DNA of 49,363 nucleotides from Lachnospiraceae bacterium (GCA_026169045.1 JAPFDH010000005.1:1-49363), one strand, 5' to 3'; shown: positions 8,550-18,225, counted from the stretch's first letter. A program made the numbers and translations. Notes: generated from the letters alone by a model not told the origin.

Positions 8550-10088
8550 CTACATGAGAGGTGCAATCAAGCGGAGAACCCGTCCGCATAATTTCTTCCT
8601 TATGGGATAGCGGTAGCAATTTTCCAATGTTATTTCCTCACACAATCCCAAGGTTTCTTGAAAATCATGTTCTATAGTTTTAATTTCTTCATTTTGATAC
8701 ATATAGACAGCACATTCAAAATGAAGATATAAACTTCTAAAATCCAGATTGATCGTTCCCACCACAGCTTTGCAATCATCCGATGTAAAAACCTTGGCAT
8801 GTACAAATCCAGGTGTATACTCATAAATTTTTACACCGGCTTTCAGCAGAACAGGATAATATGTTCTGGCAAGAAGATATGCATACAATTTATCCGGTAT
8901 ATGCGGCATAATAATAATTACTTCAATGCCACATTTTGCGGCGTGCGTCAAAGCTGTCTGCATTTCATTATCTAAAATTAGATATGGTGTCATAATATGA
9001 ACATAGTGGGATGCATGCTGAATAATATCCATATACACCATTTCACCCACACTTTCATGATCCAACGGACTGTCACCATACGGCATCACATAACCATAAG
9101 AGGGACTGACCGTATCCATCTGAAAAGTTTTAGTAATGTAATCGGAATAATGATCCTCTTCTTTCTCTGTAATATCCCACATTTGAAGAAACATAATGGT
9201 AAAGCTTTTTACAGCATCTCCCTGAAGCCGGATACCTGTATCTTTCCAATGCCCATATACTTCTTTTTCATTGATATATTCATCTGCTAAATTAATTCCA
9301 CCGGTAAACGCGGTATGTCCGTCAATTACTGTTATTTTTCGATGATCTCTGTTATTTTGTTCCGTAGAAAGGGCAGGACGAACCTGAGAAAACGGTTTAC
9401 ATTTGATTCCCATATTTTGAAGTGTCTTGGCATAATTATATGGCAAAAGAACCAAAGAACACATTCCATCATACATAAATCTTACATCTACGCCTGCTTT
9501 TGCTTTCCGAACCAGAATATCCAAAACAGAATCCCATACTTTTCCATATGCTACAATAAAATATTCCATAAAAATAAATTTTTCTGCTTTTTCCAATTCC
9601 TGCAGAAGATCCGGATACATTTTATCTCCCAAAGAATAGTATGTCACTTTTGTATTTTGATAAATTGGGTATCCTCCGAAATGATTCATATAATGTACCA
9701 TAGATGCCACTTGCGGACTTTCTTTTTTCAAACGTTTTTTTGTCTCCGGATCCTGCAACAGATAGGGGGCTGATTTTTGAATCAATTTCCTATGGCGTAT
9801 ATTAATTAATTTTGTACCGGGTGACAATTGAACAAAAAGATACATTAACACTCCAAAAATCGGAATCACCAATACCAGAATCATCCAGGTCAGTTTAAAT
9901 GCCGGATTTTCATTTCGATTCAAAATACAAATCATCACTACACCCGACAGCACTGTAAAAATAAGATACGCATAATTTGTATATTCGCTTAGATAGCCAA
10001 ACGTAAAAATTAAAACTCCAATTTGCAAAAGAAGAAGCAATACAATAATTGCTGTTCGGCTAAAAATAATGCGAAATAATTTTTTCAT
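8550..10088 (-). CDS. cls: Cardiolipin synthase
   Basis: This membrane enzyme condenses two phosphatidylglycerols to cardiolipin and glycerol. Two N-terminal membrane segments (about residues 7-30 and 35-57) are followed by two phospholipase D (HKD) motifs: HRKITVIDG in the middle, and HAKVFTSDD near the C terminus where the usual Lys and Asp spacing is kept. The 512-residue length and layout are those of bacterial ClsA. A good promoter (10170-10198) precedes it. Downstream the molybdenum hydroxylase genes follow closely in the same direction. Confidence 0.92.
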   Translation of the reverse strand: MKKLFRIIFSRTAIIVLLLLLQIGVLIFTFGYLSEYTNYAYLIFTVLSGVVMICILNRNENPAFKLTWMILVLVIPIFGVLMYLFVQLSPGTKLINIRHRKLIQKSAPYLLQDPETKKRLKKESPQVASMVHYMNHFGGYPIYQNTKVTYYSLGDKMYPDLLQELEKAEKFIFMEYFIVAYGKVWDSVLDILVRKAKAGVDVRFMYDGMCSLVLLPYNYAKTLQNMGIKCKPFSQVRPALSTEQNNRDHRKITVIDGHTAFTGGINLADEYINEKEVYGHWKDTGIRLQGDAVKSFTIMFLQMWDITEKEEDHYSDYITKTFQMDTVSPSYGYVMPYGDSPLDHESVGEMVYMDIIQHASHYVHIMTPYLILDNEMQTALTHAAKCGIEVIIIMPHIPDKLYAYLLARTYYPVLLKAGVKIYEYTPGFVHAKVFTSDDCKAVVGTINLDFRSLYLHFECAVYMYQNEEIKTIEHDFQETLGLCEEITLENCYRYPIRKKLCGRVLRLIAPLM

Positions 10089-10169
10089 AAGCAGTTACCT
10101 CGAATTAATAACAAATATTCCATGGGCATATTTCTCCTTTGTACTACGTTCATAAAATATCCATGGGTG

Positions 10170-10198
10170 ATTATACCGTTTTCTATTTCTTTTTACAA
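10170..10198 (-). promoter_or_regulatory. Promoter of cls
   Basis: On the minus strand TTGTAA (10193-10198) and TATAAT (10170-10175) are separated by 17 bases, as in a housekeeping sigma promoter. The start codon of cls is about 80 bases downstream. Confidence 0.6.
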
Positions 10199-10243
10199 TC
10201 CTTTTTTAATTTCATTATAGCCTGTTTTTTCACATTATGCCAC

Positions 10244-10282
10244 AAAAAAAGAAAGGAAATCTTAACTAAACAGATTCCCTTT
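10244..10282 (-). terminator. Terminator of the sugar ABC operon
   Basis: The arms 10252-10262 and 10272-10282 pair over 11 bases with one G-U pair. On the minus strand the stem is followed by seven T residues (10244-10250). It lies 12 bases after the AraC-type gene. Confidence 0.8.
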
Positions 10283-10293
10283 CTCTTTAAACA

Positions 10294-12495
10294 TTAATCC
10301 AATTCACTCCGATACTGACCCGGTGTTTTCCCGGCATATTTTTTAAAGCGCCGGATAAACACATGATCATCTTCATAGCCAACTGCCAAACTCACTTCTT
10401 TCACACGCATTTTTGTATCTGATAAAAGTACTTTCGCTTTTTCGATACGGATAATAGCCAAATAATCGGATGGACTGATACCCATTTCATTTTTAAATGT
10501 CACAGCCAACGTTACTCCGCTTATTTGCAAAAAATCCGCCAATGTACTCATGGTCAAATCCGGATTTTGGAAATTTTCTTTCATATAAGAAATTGCTTCT
10601 GATACAATATCTGATTTCTGATTACCAGATACTTGCTTAGTTTCAATTAACTTTCTACATATTTCGCAAAGTATATCATTGAAATCTTGGATTGTCAGAC
10701 ATTGTGACAAAGCAAAAACATTATAAATATTTTTAAAATTAACATGATTCGAATTCCATTCTGTAATCATCATATGAATAATATCATTATAGAAAATACG
10801 AAATGTCAAAAGTGATTGTCTGCTGGATTTTAAACACATACAGATTTCTTGCACCACTGTTTCTGCTTCATTGATATCCTTAGAGCGAATGGCATTCTTT
10901 AATCTCTGCAGATATACATCAGGTACCAATTCCAATTGTTGTTTATCTGCCACATCTTCAAAATAGATAATACGGCTGTTGTCAATGAGAAAACGATTAT
11001 CAAATGCCGAATTTGCTTCCAGATAAGCATTGGATGCTTCTGAAAAATCACTGTGAAAGCCACTGACTGACATAACAAAATTTTCACAGTAACTTTTTCC
11101 TATCGCAAAAAACTCTTCAAATAATTTTTGCATAGCAACGACTTCATCACTAAATACAACAAATAAACTTTGATTATTATTGATTAAATGAATACCAAAT
11201 CCATTTCCGTTTTCTTCCAACAGATTCAACATAATTTCATGAGCTTTATTTTCATTGCTGTTCTCATTATCTCCCATTAAGACTACAGCAAAAAAATCAT
11301 AATCCACATTTAATTTCACATTTTGAGCTTCCAAAACAATCTCATCTCTGTCCCTGTATTCATTTCGCACAAACGTACTGATAAATTTTGTACGTCGCAA
11401 TGGAATATTTTCTTCCTGTGCTTTTTTATTCGTTTCTACCAGAATACGAATTCCATTTTCTATAGTTTCCAAATTGTAATGCGCATCCTCATTATCATTT
11501 AAAAGCAATGTGATTTTTTTCATTTTTCTTGTCAGACTGCGAAACAATGCAACAATTGCAAAAGAAGTCGGAATACTGCAGACAGAAAGAATAAAAAGAA
11601 TTCCCCACTGTCCACTCATAATTTTATTCTGAAATACGCGCATGGGTTGAACGGTACAATACGTAATACCACTTTCACCAGTAATAGTAGTAACAAGAAA
11701 TCTCTCATTTTCTATTGTCGTTTCCGTTTGTTCATATGTACCATATGAAGTATTTGGCTGAATCGCAGAGGCATCCAAATTTAAATTACCTCTGGAAAGG
11801 ATCGGTGTCTCTTTCCAAAAAATGAAACTTTGTCGGCTATCTTCTGATTCATGAAACAATAAATTATCATAATAGGGGGCACCAACCAAAAAAAGCATAG
11901 TACTATTCTTTTTCGGCTCTACAGGAAGAATATAAATCACAGAATCTGAAAGCAAATCACGAAACTGCTGTGTTAAATATCCGGTTATTTTCTGTTCCGG
12001 AAGGACATGCATACCACTATTTTCCTCATATAAAAGCGCAGATAAGCTTTCTCCAGATGTCACACTCAGCAATAATCCCTGCGTCAAAAAGCGATCAAGT
12101 GAAACGGATGTTGTAGGAGTATAAAGATATTGATCTCCATGATAGAAAAATAATATTTGACTGAAAAATTGACTCACAGATGTATAACGATAAAGTTGCT
12201 CCTCCAAAGCAATACTTTTCTTAGGAGACTCTTTTAAAACAAATTCCACAGAATTACCTGATAAACTCATTTGCGTAATAATATCTTCCAATGATTTCAT
12301 ATCATTCTCATGGTGATTCACAACAGAATTTAAATACGTTCTATTACTATCTTTAAAATCATTAAAAATGGTTTCATAATAAAAATGGTACAAATAGCTT
12401 CCCATAACCACAATGATCAACACAATAATGATACTAAATGCCAATATATAAATGAGCAAATTTCTATTTTTCAAATCAACAATCAATTTTTTCAT
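10294..12495 (-). CDS. Membrane-anchored AraC-family transcriptional regulator
   Basis: This 733-residue protein has membrane segments near residues 13-36 and 298-320. They enclose an extracellular sensing region of about 260 residues, followed by a cytoplasmic linker and a C-terminal AraC-type DNA-binding domain (about 631-733) with two helix-turn-helix units. The ending HVFIRRFKKYAGKTPGQYR is the classical AraC signature. The architecture resembles Bacillus YtdP-like one-component sensors found beside lplABC-type transporters. It is the last gene of the operon, 85 bases after the solute-binding protein and behind a hairpin that may lower its expression. It probably senses the imported carbohydrate outside the cell and controls this operon; the ligand is unknown. 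Confidence 0.85.
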   Translation of the reverse strand: MKKLIVDLKNRNLLIYILAFSIIIVLIIVVMGSYLYHFYYETIFNDFKDSNRTYLNSVVNHHENDMKSLEDIITQMSLSGNSVEFVLKESPKKSIALEEQLYRYTSVSQFFSQILFFYHGDQYLYTPTTSVSLDRFLTQGLLLSVTSGESLSALLYEENSGMHVLPEQKITGYLTQQFRDLLSDSVIYILPVEPKKNSTMLFLVGAPYYDNLLFHESEDSRQSFIFWKETPILSRGNLNLDASAIQPNTSYGTYEQTETTIENERFLVTTITGESGITYCTVQPMRVFQNKIMSGQWGILFILSVCSIPTSFAIVALFRSLTRKMKKITLLLNDNEDAHYNLETIENGIRILVETNKKAQEENIPLRRTKFISTFVRNEYRDRDEIVLEAQNVKLNVDYDFFAVVLMGDNENSNENKAHEIMLNLLEENGNGFGIHLINNNQSLFVVFSDEVVAMQKLFEEFFAIGKSYCENFVMSVSGFHSDFSEASNAYLEANSAFDNRFLIDNSRIIYFEDVADKQQLELVPDVYLQRLKNAIRSKDINEAETVVQEICMCLKSSRQSLLTFRIFYNDIIHMMITEWNSNHVNFKNIYNVFALSQCLTIQDFNDILCEICRKLIETKQVSGNQKSDIVSEAISYMKENFQNPDLTMSTLADFLQISGVTLAVTFKNEMGISPSDYLAIIRIEKAKVLLSDTKMRVKEVSLAVGYEDDHVFIRRFKKYAGKTPGQYRSELD

Positions 12496-12533
12496 AAACG
12501 GTCGATCCTCCCTTTCATTTCAGAAACAAGCCA

Positions 12534-12561
12534 GGGAGCTGTCCACATATATACAGCTCCC
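12534..12561 (-). other. Intercistronic hairpin between solute-binding protein and regulator genes
   Basis: GGGAGCTGT (12534-12542) pairs perfectly with ACAGCTCCC (12553-12561). No U tract follows, so it is more likely an mRNA stabiliser or partial attenuator, setting a high solute-binding protein to regulator ratio, than a full terminator. Confidence 0.5.
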
Positions 12562-12580
12562 TCTGATCGGCCTGACATTT

Positions 12581-14224
12581 TTACTTTAAGTCCATTTGAT
12601 CAATGGCATCCTGATACATTTTAATATAATCGGATACTCCCATATTGTCAAACATAGTGACGAAAGCATTCCAACTTTCATCCGTCACTCCATCTGTGAT
12701 AAAAGCTGCTACATTTTCCACAACAGCATTATTTATATCTGTTTCTTTCAGAGAACTGTTTTGCAGCTGTTCAGATGTGAGTGGAGCCAGATCCAAATAA
12801 TCATTGGAATATTTTTGCATAACGCCAGCTTCCTCATATGCTTCACTATACTCTGTTTTTTCAATACGCTGTGGAGACATATTAAATACATCCGAATAGT
12901 AATTACTTGGTGCAAAAAACAATGTATTACAATCCAAATAGTTTTTTGTACCGGTTGTATCCGTTACAAGTGAATTGATCTTTCCGTTTTCATCATATTC
13001 CCATCCGGTTCCCTCCTGTCCATAATACAGAGAAAACATGGTTTCTGTCTCAAGCAGAGAATCCAGCCAACGCATGGTTTCCGGTACATGTTCGTTAGAA
13101 ACGGTTACATAAGCGCCATTGCTTGCCATCTCCATTAAACGATAAAGGCTTGCCTGACTTCCTTCTGGAGCCACTGGTGTATATAAACTGCATGTCTGAG
13201 CTACCGTATCATCCCATCCCATAGCTGTCAATCTCCAGGCATTAAAGAATCCGACATTTCCATCTTTAATTTTTGTCTCTATGGTATTGATATCCTGTGA
13301 AACAATTTCCGGATCAAGCAGGTCTTCTTCAAACAGCATATGTAACCATTCCATACAATCACGGAAGCCCTCCTGAGTTGGTGTCAGCTGAACCTGCTTA
13401 TTATCATCAATGTATATCCATTTATCCGGATCACATGGAATTCCAAACATAGGAAGCATATAGCGGATACCATAAAATCCCGTATCTACGCCCATTTCAA
13501 GCGGTACTTCATCCGCTTCACCATTTCCATTTGGATCCTGGGTTTTAAAGGCACGAAGAGCATCCGTTAATTCATCCAATGATTTCGGCATATCAAGATT
13601 AAGTGCATCCAACCAGGACTGATTAATAAAAAACGGCTGATTTGTATTAATATTTTGTGCTACCAAATATCCTACCGAATATTTCTGTCCATCTGATGCC
13701 ACCAGCCCCATGGTAGGATCTTCCTCTTCCGCTTCAATTCTTTCCGTATAGTTTGGCATATATTTCTCTGTCAAATCGTCTACAGGTATCACCAAATGCT
13801 GTGTCACACCAAATTCTTCATCAATTCCTTGGCTGTTGGCCGCCAGAATGATATCCGGATATTCACCGGATGCAAACATCAGATTTAATTTTGTATCCCA
13901 GTCAGATCCCTTTATTACTTCCCATTCAATATGGATCCCTGTCTTTTCCTCCAAAGCCTGAACAGCAGGCATTTCATTGGGATCAATCATAGAATCCACA
14001 TCACGAATGCAAAACATTACTTTTAATGTTAAAGGCTCTTTGACAATGGGATATCCGGTTTCATTAAAATTATCATTTTCCTGGTTTTGTGTGTCGGCAA
14101 CGGCTGTATTGTCGTTTCCTGTATTCTCCTCTGATTTTTGAGAACTACTATTTCCACAACCAGAAAGCAATGTGAAAACCATAGCTGATGCCAATACACA
14201 AACCATAAATTTTTTCTTTCTCAT
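12581..14224 (-). CDS. Extracellular solute-binding lipoprotein of a carbohydrate ABC transporter
   Basis: The 547-residue protein starts with a basic, hydrophobic lipoprotein signal peptide and a lipobox ending LLSGC (Cys23). A Ser/Asn/Gln-rich linker follows, and then a large periplasmic-binding-like domain of the LplA/YtcQ type. It lies directly after the two permease genes, which belong to the same family of oligosaccharide transporters. It should be anchored on the outer face of the membrane and deliver the ligand to the permease pair. The ligand cannot be read from the sequence; LplA-type proteins commonly bind plant or host oligosaccharides. Confidence 0.88.
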   Translation of the reverse strand: MRKKKFMVCVLASAMVFTLLSGCGNSSSQKSEENTGNDNTAVADTQNQENDNFNETGYPIVKEPLTLKVMFCIRDVDSMIDPNEMPAVQALEEKTGIHIEWEVIKGSDWDTKLNLMFASGEYPDIILAANSQGIDEEFGVTQHLVIPVDDLTEKYMPNYTERIEAEEEDPTMGLVASDGQKYSVGYLVAQNINTNQPFFINQSWLDALNLDMPKSLDELTDALRAFKTQDPNGNGEADEVPLEMGVDTGFYGIRYMLPMFGIPCDPDKWIYIDDNKQVQLTPTQEGFRDCMEWLHMLFEEDLLDPEIVSQDINTIETKIKDGNVGFFNAWRLTAMGWDDTVAQTCSLYTPVAPEGSQASLYRLMEMASNGAYVTVSNEHVPETMRWLDSLLETETMFSLYYGQEGTGWEYDENGKINSLVTDTTGTKNYLDCNTLFFAPSNYYSDVFNMSPQRIEKTEYSEAYEEAGVMQKYSNDYLDLAPLTSEQLQNSSLKETDINNAVVENVAAFITDGVTDESWNAFVTMFDNMGVSDYIKMYQDAIDQMDLK

Positions 14225-14294
14225 AGATAAAATCCTCCATTTCCGTGGTTTTAAACCACTCTTTTTTATTATGAAATATCTTTCATTTTTTCAA

Positions 14295-15215
14295 TTATCC
14301 TTTTAAAGATCCAATCATAACTCCCTTTTCAAAATATTTCTGCATAAAAGCGTATAACACAACTACTGGCCCAGTAGCCACCACAATAATGCAGTATTTT
14401 GCCACATTGGCAATACGCGTTGCTTCATTAATCGATGCAGCATTTTCCGATATGGATACCATGTAGTCTCCTGATTTATCCACCTGAAGTGTCGCCAGAA
14501 TCTCTTTTAACACTGTTTGAAGCGGCAGCAATTCCCTGTCACGTAAATACACCAGACCTGTAAAATAATCATTCCATTTTGCAACCCCATAATAAACAAT
14601 TAAAACGGCTATAATTGTTTTAGATAAAGGAATAATAATCTTAAAAAAATAGTTAAAATGACTGGCACCATCCAACATGGCTGCCTCATATAACTCATTT
14701 GGAATACTTGTCTGTATAAAAGTCCGTGCCACCATCATATTCCAAACACTGACACATCCCATCAAAATCATAATAAAAGGTGTATTATACAATCCAATAT
14801 CTTTCATTACCAAAAATGTCGGAATCAATCCCCCATTAAAAAACATTGTGAAAATAAAAAAGAAATTCAAAATTCCTTTTCCGGCAAATTTAGGTCTGGA
14901 CAATGTATAAGCCGCTGTCAGAGTCACAAAAATACTAATAATAACACTGACTACAGTATAGACAATAGAATTACCATACGATCGGAGCATTTCTGAATAT
15001 TGAAATACGGCCTTATATCCAATCAGAGAAAAATCAACTGGATGCCAGATTACTTCTCCTCTTACAATAGCATCCGGATCGGATACGGATGCTATAACTA
15101 CAAGATATAACGGATATAAAATGATAAACATGATTACAATCCAGAAAATCGTATTAAATATGTAAAAAATCCGATTACTCATACTCATAGTTTTCTTTTT
15201 CTGTCTTTTGCTCAT
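14295..15215 (-). CDS. Carbohydrate ABC transporter permease (LplC-like)
   Basis: This is a six-segment inner-membrane permease of 306 residues. The EAA loop that docks to the ATPase reads ELYEAAMLDGASHFNYFFKI, the usual pattern of the MalG/LplC class. The ATG at 15215 is chosen because GAGGGAAAGG precedes it; the reading from 15263 would extend back into the preceding permease gene. It pairs with the upstream LplB-like permease. The operon has no ATP-binding subunit, so a shared MsmX-type ATPase encoded elsewhere is inferred. Confidence 0.88.
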   Translation of the reverse strand: MSKRQKKKTMSMSNRIFYIFNTIFWIVIMFIILYPLYLVVIASVSDPDAIVRGEVIWHPVDFSLIGYKAVFQYSEMLRSYGNSIVYTVVSVIISIFVTLTAAYTLSRPKFAGKGILNFFFIFTMFFNGGLIPTFLVMKDIGLYNTPFIMILMGCVSVWNMMVARTFIQTSIPNELYEAAMLDGASHFNYFFKIIIPLSKTIIAVLIVYYGVAKWNDYFTGLVYLRDRELLPLQTVLKEILATLQVDKSGDYMVSISENAASINEATRIANVAKYCIIVVATGPVVVLYAFMQKYFEKGVMIGSLKG

Positions 15216-15249
15216 ATACCTTTCCCTCACAATCCAATCTTTACAGTCA

Positions 15250-16197
15250 TCAGAACAAACCAACGTCCGTAATTTTCTTAGAAATCTTGTTAACGGTAAT
15301 AATCAAAATAAAATTTATCAGATTTGTAAACAAACCAATAGCTGCTGTATAGGAAAACTGACCACTGCCAAGACCGACATTATATACATACACTCCTATA
15401 ATATCCGATGTAGAAACATTTCCCGGTGTCTGCATAACAAGAACTTTATTGGTATCGCTGTTTACCAACTTACCGCAATCTAATATAAACACCATTACAG
15501 CGACTGGTACTAAACTTGGCAAATCAATATATCGGATTTTTTGCCACACACTGGCACCGTCAATGTCAGCAGCTTCATAAAGTTCCTGGTCAACACCTGC
15601 CAGGGATGCAATATAGAGAATAGTTCCCCATCCTGCCGACTGCCACACACCAGATGCGATATAGATACTACGGAATGCCTCTGGTTTTGACATAAAATCA
15701 ATGGTTTTTAATCCCAGAGATTCCCTTAGTATATTAAAAATACCGGCACTGGGAGACAGAAAAATATACAACATTCCAGCCAGAACAACTGTAGAAATGA
15801 AATAAGGAATATAAATACATGTCTGAATGGCACGTTTGGTTCGATCTCCACGAATTCTGTTCAACAAAATTGCCAAAATCAACGGTACCGGAAAGCTCCA
15901 CAGTAAATAATAAATATTTAACAATAATGTATTCAACAGCAATCGTTTGAAATAATAGGCATGAAAAAAATCAGTAAAATTTTTCCATCCTACCCAAGCA
16001 CTTCCGGCAATCCCATCCACTGCTTTGTAATCTTTAAAAGCGATTTGAATTCCATACAATGGCATATAGTTGAATACAAAGAAATAAATGACTGCTGGTA
16101 AAATCAATATGTATAACTGCCAGTTCTTTTTGAGAATATTCGTAATACTCTCTTTCTTTTTTGGAACTCTTACTTGTACTCCTTTTTGAGTTCTCAT
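15250..16197 (-). CDS. Carbohydrate ABC transporter permease (LplB-like)
   Basis: The 315-residue membrane protein has six predicted membrane segments. The EAA loop reads ELYEAADIDGASVWQKIRYI, typical of the LplB/MalF side of binding-protein-dependent sugar importers. AGGGAG precedes the ATG. It is the first gene of the operon, behind a recognisable promoter (16236-16265). It forms a heterodimer with the LplC-like permease. Like that gene it has no cognate ATPase in the window. Confidence 0.88.
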   Translation of the reverse strand: MRTQKGVQVRVPKKKESITNILKKNWQLYILILPAVIYFFVFNYMPLYGIQIAFKDYKAVDGIAGSAWVGWKNFTDFFHAYYFKRLLLNTLLLNIYYLLWSFPVPLILAILLNRIRGDRTKRAIQTCIYIPYFISTVVLAGMLYIFLSPSAGIFNILRESLGLKTIDFMSKPEAFRSIYIASGVWQSAGWGTILYIASLAGVDQELYEAADIDGASVWQKIRYIDLPSLVPVAVMVFILDCGKLVNSDTNKVLVMQTPGNVSTSDIIGVYVYNVGLGSGQFSYTAAIGLFTNLINFILIITVNKISKKITDVGLF

Positions 16198-16235
16198 TGC
16201 ACCCGCTCCCTTCTGTGGTTTGTTTTATACCAAAA

Positions 16236-16265
16236 AGTATAGTGTCAGCAGGCATTCATTGTAAA
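16236..16265 (-). promoter_or_regulatory. Promoter of the sugar ABC operon
   Basis: On the minus strand TTTACA (16260-16265) and TATACT (16236-16241) are 18 bases apart and lie about 40 bases before the first permease start codon. The spacing is slightly long and the -35 box imperfect, as expected for an activator-dependent promoter. Confidence 0.5.
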
Positions 16266-16380
16266 GTGTTTAAAATTTTAACCATAAATCCGGAATCTCA
16301 TTGGCGTTTTGTTTATAAAATCAACAAATACAAAAGAGAAAATATAAGAAATCAATAAATCTACCAAGAATTACAGAAAC

Positions 16381-16419
16381 AAAAAAAGACTCTGAATCCT
16401 ATTCCAGAATTCAGAGTCT
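16381..16419 (-). terminator. Terminator of ssrA
   Basis: A 10-base stem (GACTCTGAAT pairing with ATTCAGAGTC) occupies 16388-16419. On the minus strand it is followed by seven T residues (16381-16387), just after the tmRNA 3' end. Confidence 0.85.
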
Positions 16420-16429
16420 CGCCCATAAA

Positions 16430-16776
16430 TGGAGCTGAGGGGAATCGAACCCCTGTCCGAAAGCCCATCCATTAAAGTTTCTCCCATTACAGTTGATCTT
16501 TATTCATTCCCTCGTCACCTTCCCGGTCAACAGGGAAAGTAACTCAGTAGCTTCATCATTCTTTTACTATCTCAAAGCTTTGACAGTAAAGGTCCCCGCA
16601 TCCTTTGATGCCGCGTGACTGAATCGCGGGAAATTCAGGCGCGACAGCTGCCACTAGGCAGCGTAAGCGTAATCTTCTTGATTAGCGTTTATATTTAATT
16701 TCCAGCTTTTTACGTGGATCTGGTCCACGAATGGCTTCTCTAACTTCAAAACCCCCGTCGAAACCAGTACAACCCC
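16430..16776 (-). ncRNA. ssrA: Transfer-messenger RNA (tmRNA)
   Basis: tmRNA rescues stalled ribosomes together with SmpB, adding a degradation tag. The 5' end reads GGGGTTGTACTGGTTTCGACG, less its last base, as in other tmRNAs. The 3' end holds a T-arm GGTTCGATTCC and an acceptor end CAGCTCCA that pairs with the 5' GGGGTTG. The tag frame runs from the resume codon GCT (16684-16686) to TAG (16654-16656) and encodes ANQEDYAYAA. The terminal CCA is not encoded, so it must be added after transcription. A near-perfect promoter precedes it and a terminator follows. The gene lies downstream of smpB and rnr, the usual order. Confidence 0.96.
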
Positions 16777-16828
16777 TGGTTATATCAATCTTTCTTTTCT
16801 ATATTAATAGAAACAAAAGATCTTTCTT

Positions 16829-16857
16829 ATTATAACAGCGACAACGGGATTTGTCAA
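16829..16857 (-). promoter_or_regulatory. Consensus promoter of ssrA
   Basis: On the minus strand TTGACA (16852-16857), a 17-base spacer and TATAAT (16829-16834) match the housekeeping consensus exactly. The mature tmRNA 5' end is about 50 bases downstream. Confidence 0.88.
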
Positions 16858-16860
16858 TTT

Positions 16861-16914
16861 TTTATTTACGCGCAGACAACGAGCCATGTGAGGATGCTTG
16901 CATACACATATGAC
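16861..16914 (-). repeat. Dispersed intergenic repeat, copy 1
   Basis: On the minus strand this reads as a hairpin (GTCATATGTG with CACATGGC around TATGCAAGCAT) followed by GTTGTCTGCGCGTAAATAAA. It matches the element at 46272-46325 over about 50 bases, and more loosely the one at 28946-28985. It lies between the PAP2 gene and the ssrA promoter. Confidence 0.6.
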
Positions 16915-16956
16915 GACTGTACACGAACGTGAAAAACTCGCAAAGCATGTTTCTTA

Positions 16957-17493
16957 TCAAACTACTAATCCAAGCATTTCCAGTACAATGGGTGTAATAA
17001 AAAGAGTAATCAATACACCGGAAATAACCCCAATAATCACATCACTAGGATAATGTACAAATAAATACATTCTTGAAAATCCAATTATTGTCGCAATCAC
17101 TATAGCAGGAACACCAATACCAAGATTCAGCTTGCATAAAGCAACTGCCATAGCAAACGAAGTAGCTGTATGTCCGGAAGGACAAGAAGATCCCCAAGGT
17201 CGTTTGATCATTGGAGGATAGTTTCCAAATATATCACATGGCCTGGCTCTTTTAAAGAAGCTTTTTATTACAATATTATTTAAAAAAGCACAAAAAGCAA
17301 GGGAAATAATCAAAATCAATGCCTCTGTTTTTCTTTTTGCTATTATATAGCCAAGTATCACTGCAACCCATATTAATCCACCATTTCCCATGATAGTAGC
17401 AATTAACATAATTTTATCTAAAATTGGATTGTGCATTTTTTGAATACGAAGTAAAACTTTCCCTTCCAATCTTCTCTCAAATTCGTGGTTCAA
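16957..17493 (-). CDS. PAP2-family membrane phosphatase
   Basis: This 178-residue integral membrane protein carries the three phosphatase motifs of the PAP2/acid phosphatase superfamily in order: KSFFKRARP, then PSGHT, then SRMYLFVHYPSD. All catalytic Lys, Arg, His and Asp residues are present. About five membrane segments are seen. Members dephosphorylate lipid phosphates such as undecaprenyl pyrophosphate, phosphatidylglycerophosphate or phosphatidate. Its start lies 18 bases after the stop of the YdcF/SanA-like gene, which suggests co-transcription and a shared envelope role. The exact lipid substrate is not determined. Confidence 0.88.
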   Translation of the reverse strand: MNHEFERRLEGKVLLRIQKMHNPILDKIMLIATIMGNGGLIWVAVILGYIIAKRKTEALILIISLAFCAFLNNIVIKSFFKRARPCDIFGNYPPMIKRPWGSSCPSGHTATSFAMAVALCKLNLGIGVPAIVIATIIGFSRMYLFVHYPSDVIIGVISGVLITLFITPIVLEMLGLVV

Positions 17494-17511
17494 ATTATAA
17501 CCTCCCTAAAA

Positions 17512-18225
17512 TCAGTTCTTATCATTGGTCTGACTGCCATTTCCACTGACCGGAATTGCATCTCCCATAATGCGAGCCTGAGGTTGACAAATGGCATTGA
17601 CAAAATCCTTTGTACGAGCCAATAGTTCGCGGGACTCTCTGGCAAGTGTTCCAGAAAAAATCTGTTGATCACAAGCAACGCCATAGGCATCCATTCCAAG
17701 AGCCCGGGCAAGATATACCGAACGATACAAATGGTATTTCTGTGTCACGATCACAGGACGCTCAACCTGAAAAATAAAGCGTGCCCGATACATGGAATCG
17801 TACGTATTCAACCCCGCATGATCCATAAATATAGCATCATCAGGAATACCCGCCTGTTTCAAATATGATTTCATAACGTTCACTTCATCATAAGATTCTT
17901 TGTTATGATCGCCACTGACAATAATCTTATCCGATACTTTCTGATCGTATAAAAGAATCGCGCGATCCAAACGTTCTTTTAAAATTGGGCTTGGCTCATT
18001 ATTTTTGTATACACCTGCTCCCAAAACCAAAATACAATCACTTTGAATATTTTGTGATTGGTTTTCATAAAATGTAACCAAATTTTTTGATTCTATAATA
18101 TAAGAAGAGACAGAATGTTTTATCCATAAATTGGTTGCCAGAATAAAACCACCGCAAAGTACACCCAAAATAGCAACTGCCAAAACTATTTTTTTCCAAA
18201 TTCTGTGTTTTGTCTTGGTGCCCAC
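17512..18225 (-). CDS. YdcF/SanA-like DUF218 protein
   Basis: The 237-residue protein has one N-terminal membrane anchor (about residues 11-33) and an extracytoplasmic DUF218 domain. Typical features are ILVLGAGVYKN near residue 62, RLDRAILLY, IIVSGDH and VTQKYHLYR. SanA of E. coli, in the same family, contributes to envelope barrier function (vancomycin exclusion). It lies 25 bases after smpB and 18 bases before the PAP2 gene, so it is likely part of the rnr-smpB transcript. The biochemical activity of the family is poorly known. Confidence 0.82.
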   Translation of the reverse strand: MGTKTKHRIWKKIVLAVAILGVLCGGFILATNLWIKHSVSSYIIESKNLVTFYENQSQNIQSDCILVLGAGVYKNNEPSPILKERLDRAILLYDQKVSDKIIVSGDHNKESYDEVNVMKSYLKQAGIPDDAIFMDHAGLNTYDSMYRARFIFQVERPVIVTQKYHLYRSVYLARALGMDAYGVACDQQIFSGTLARESRELLARTKDFVNAICQPQARIMGDAIPVSGNGSQTNDKN

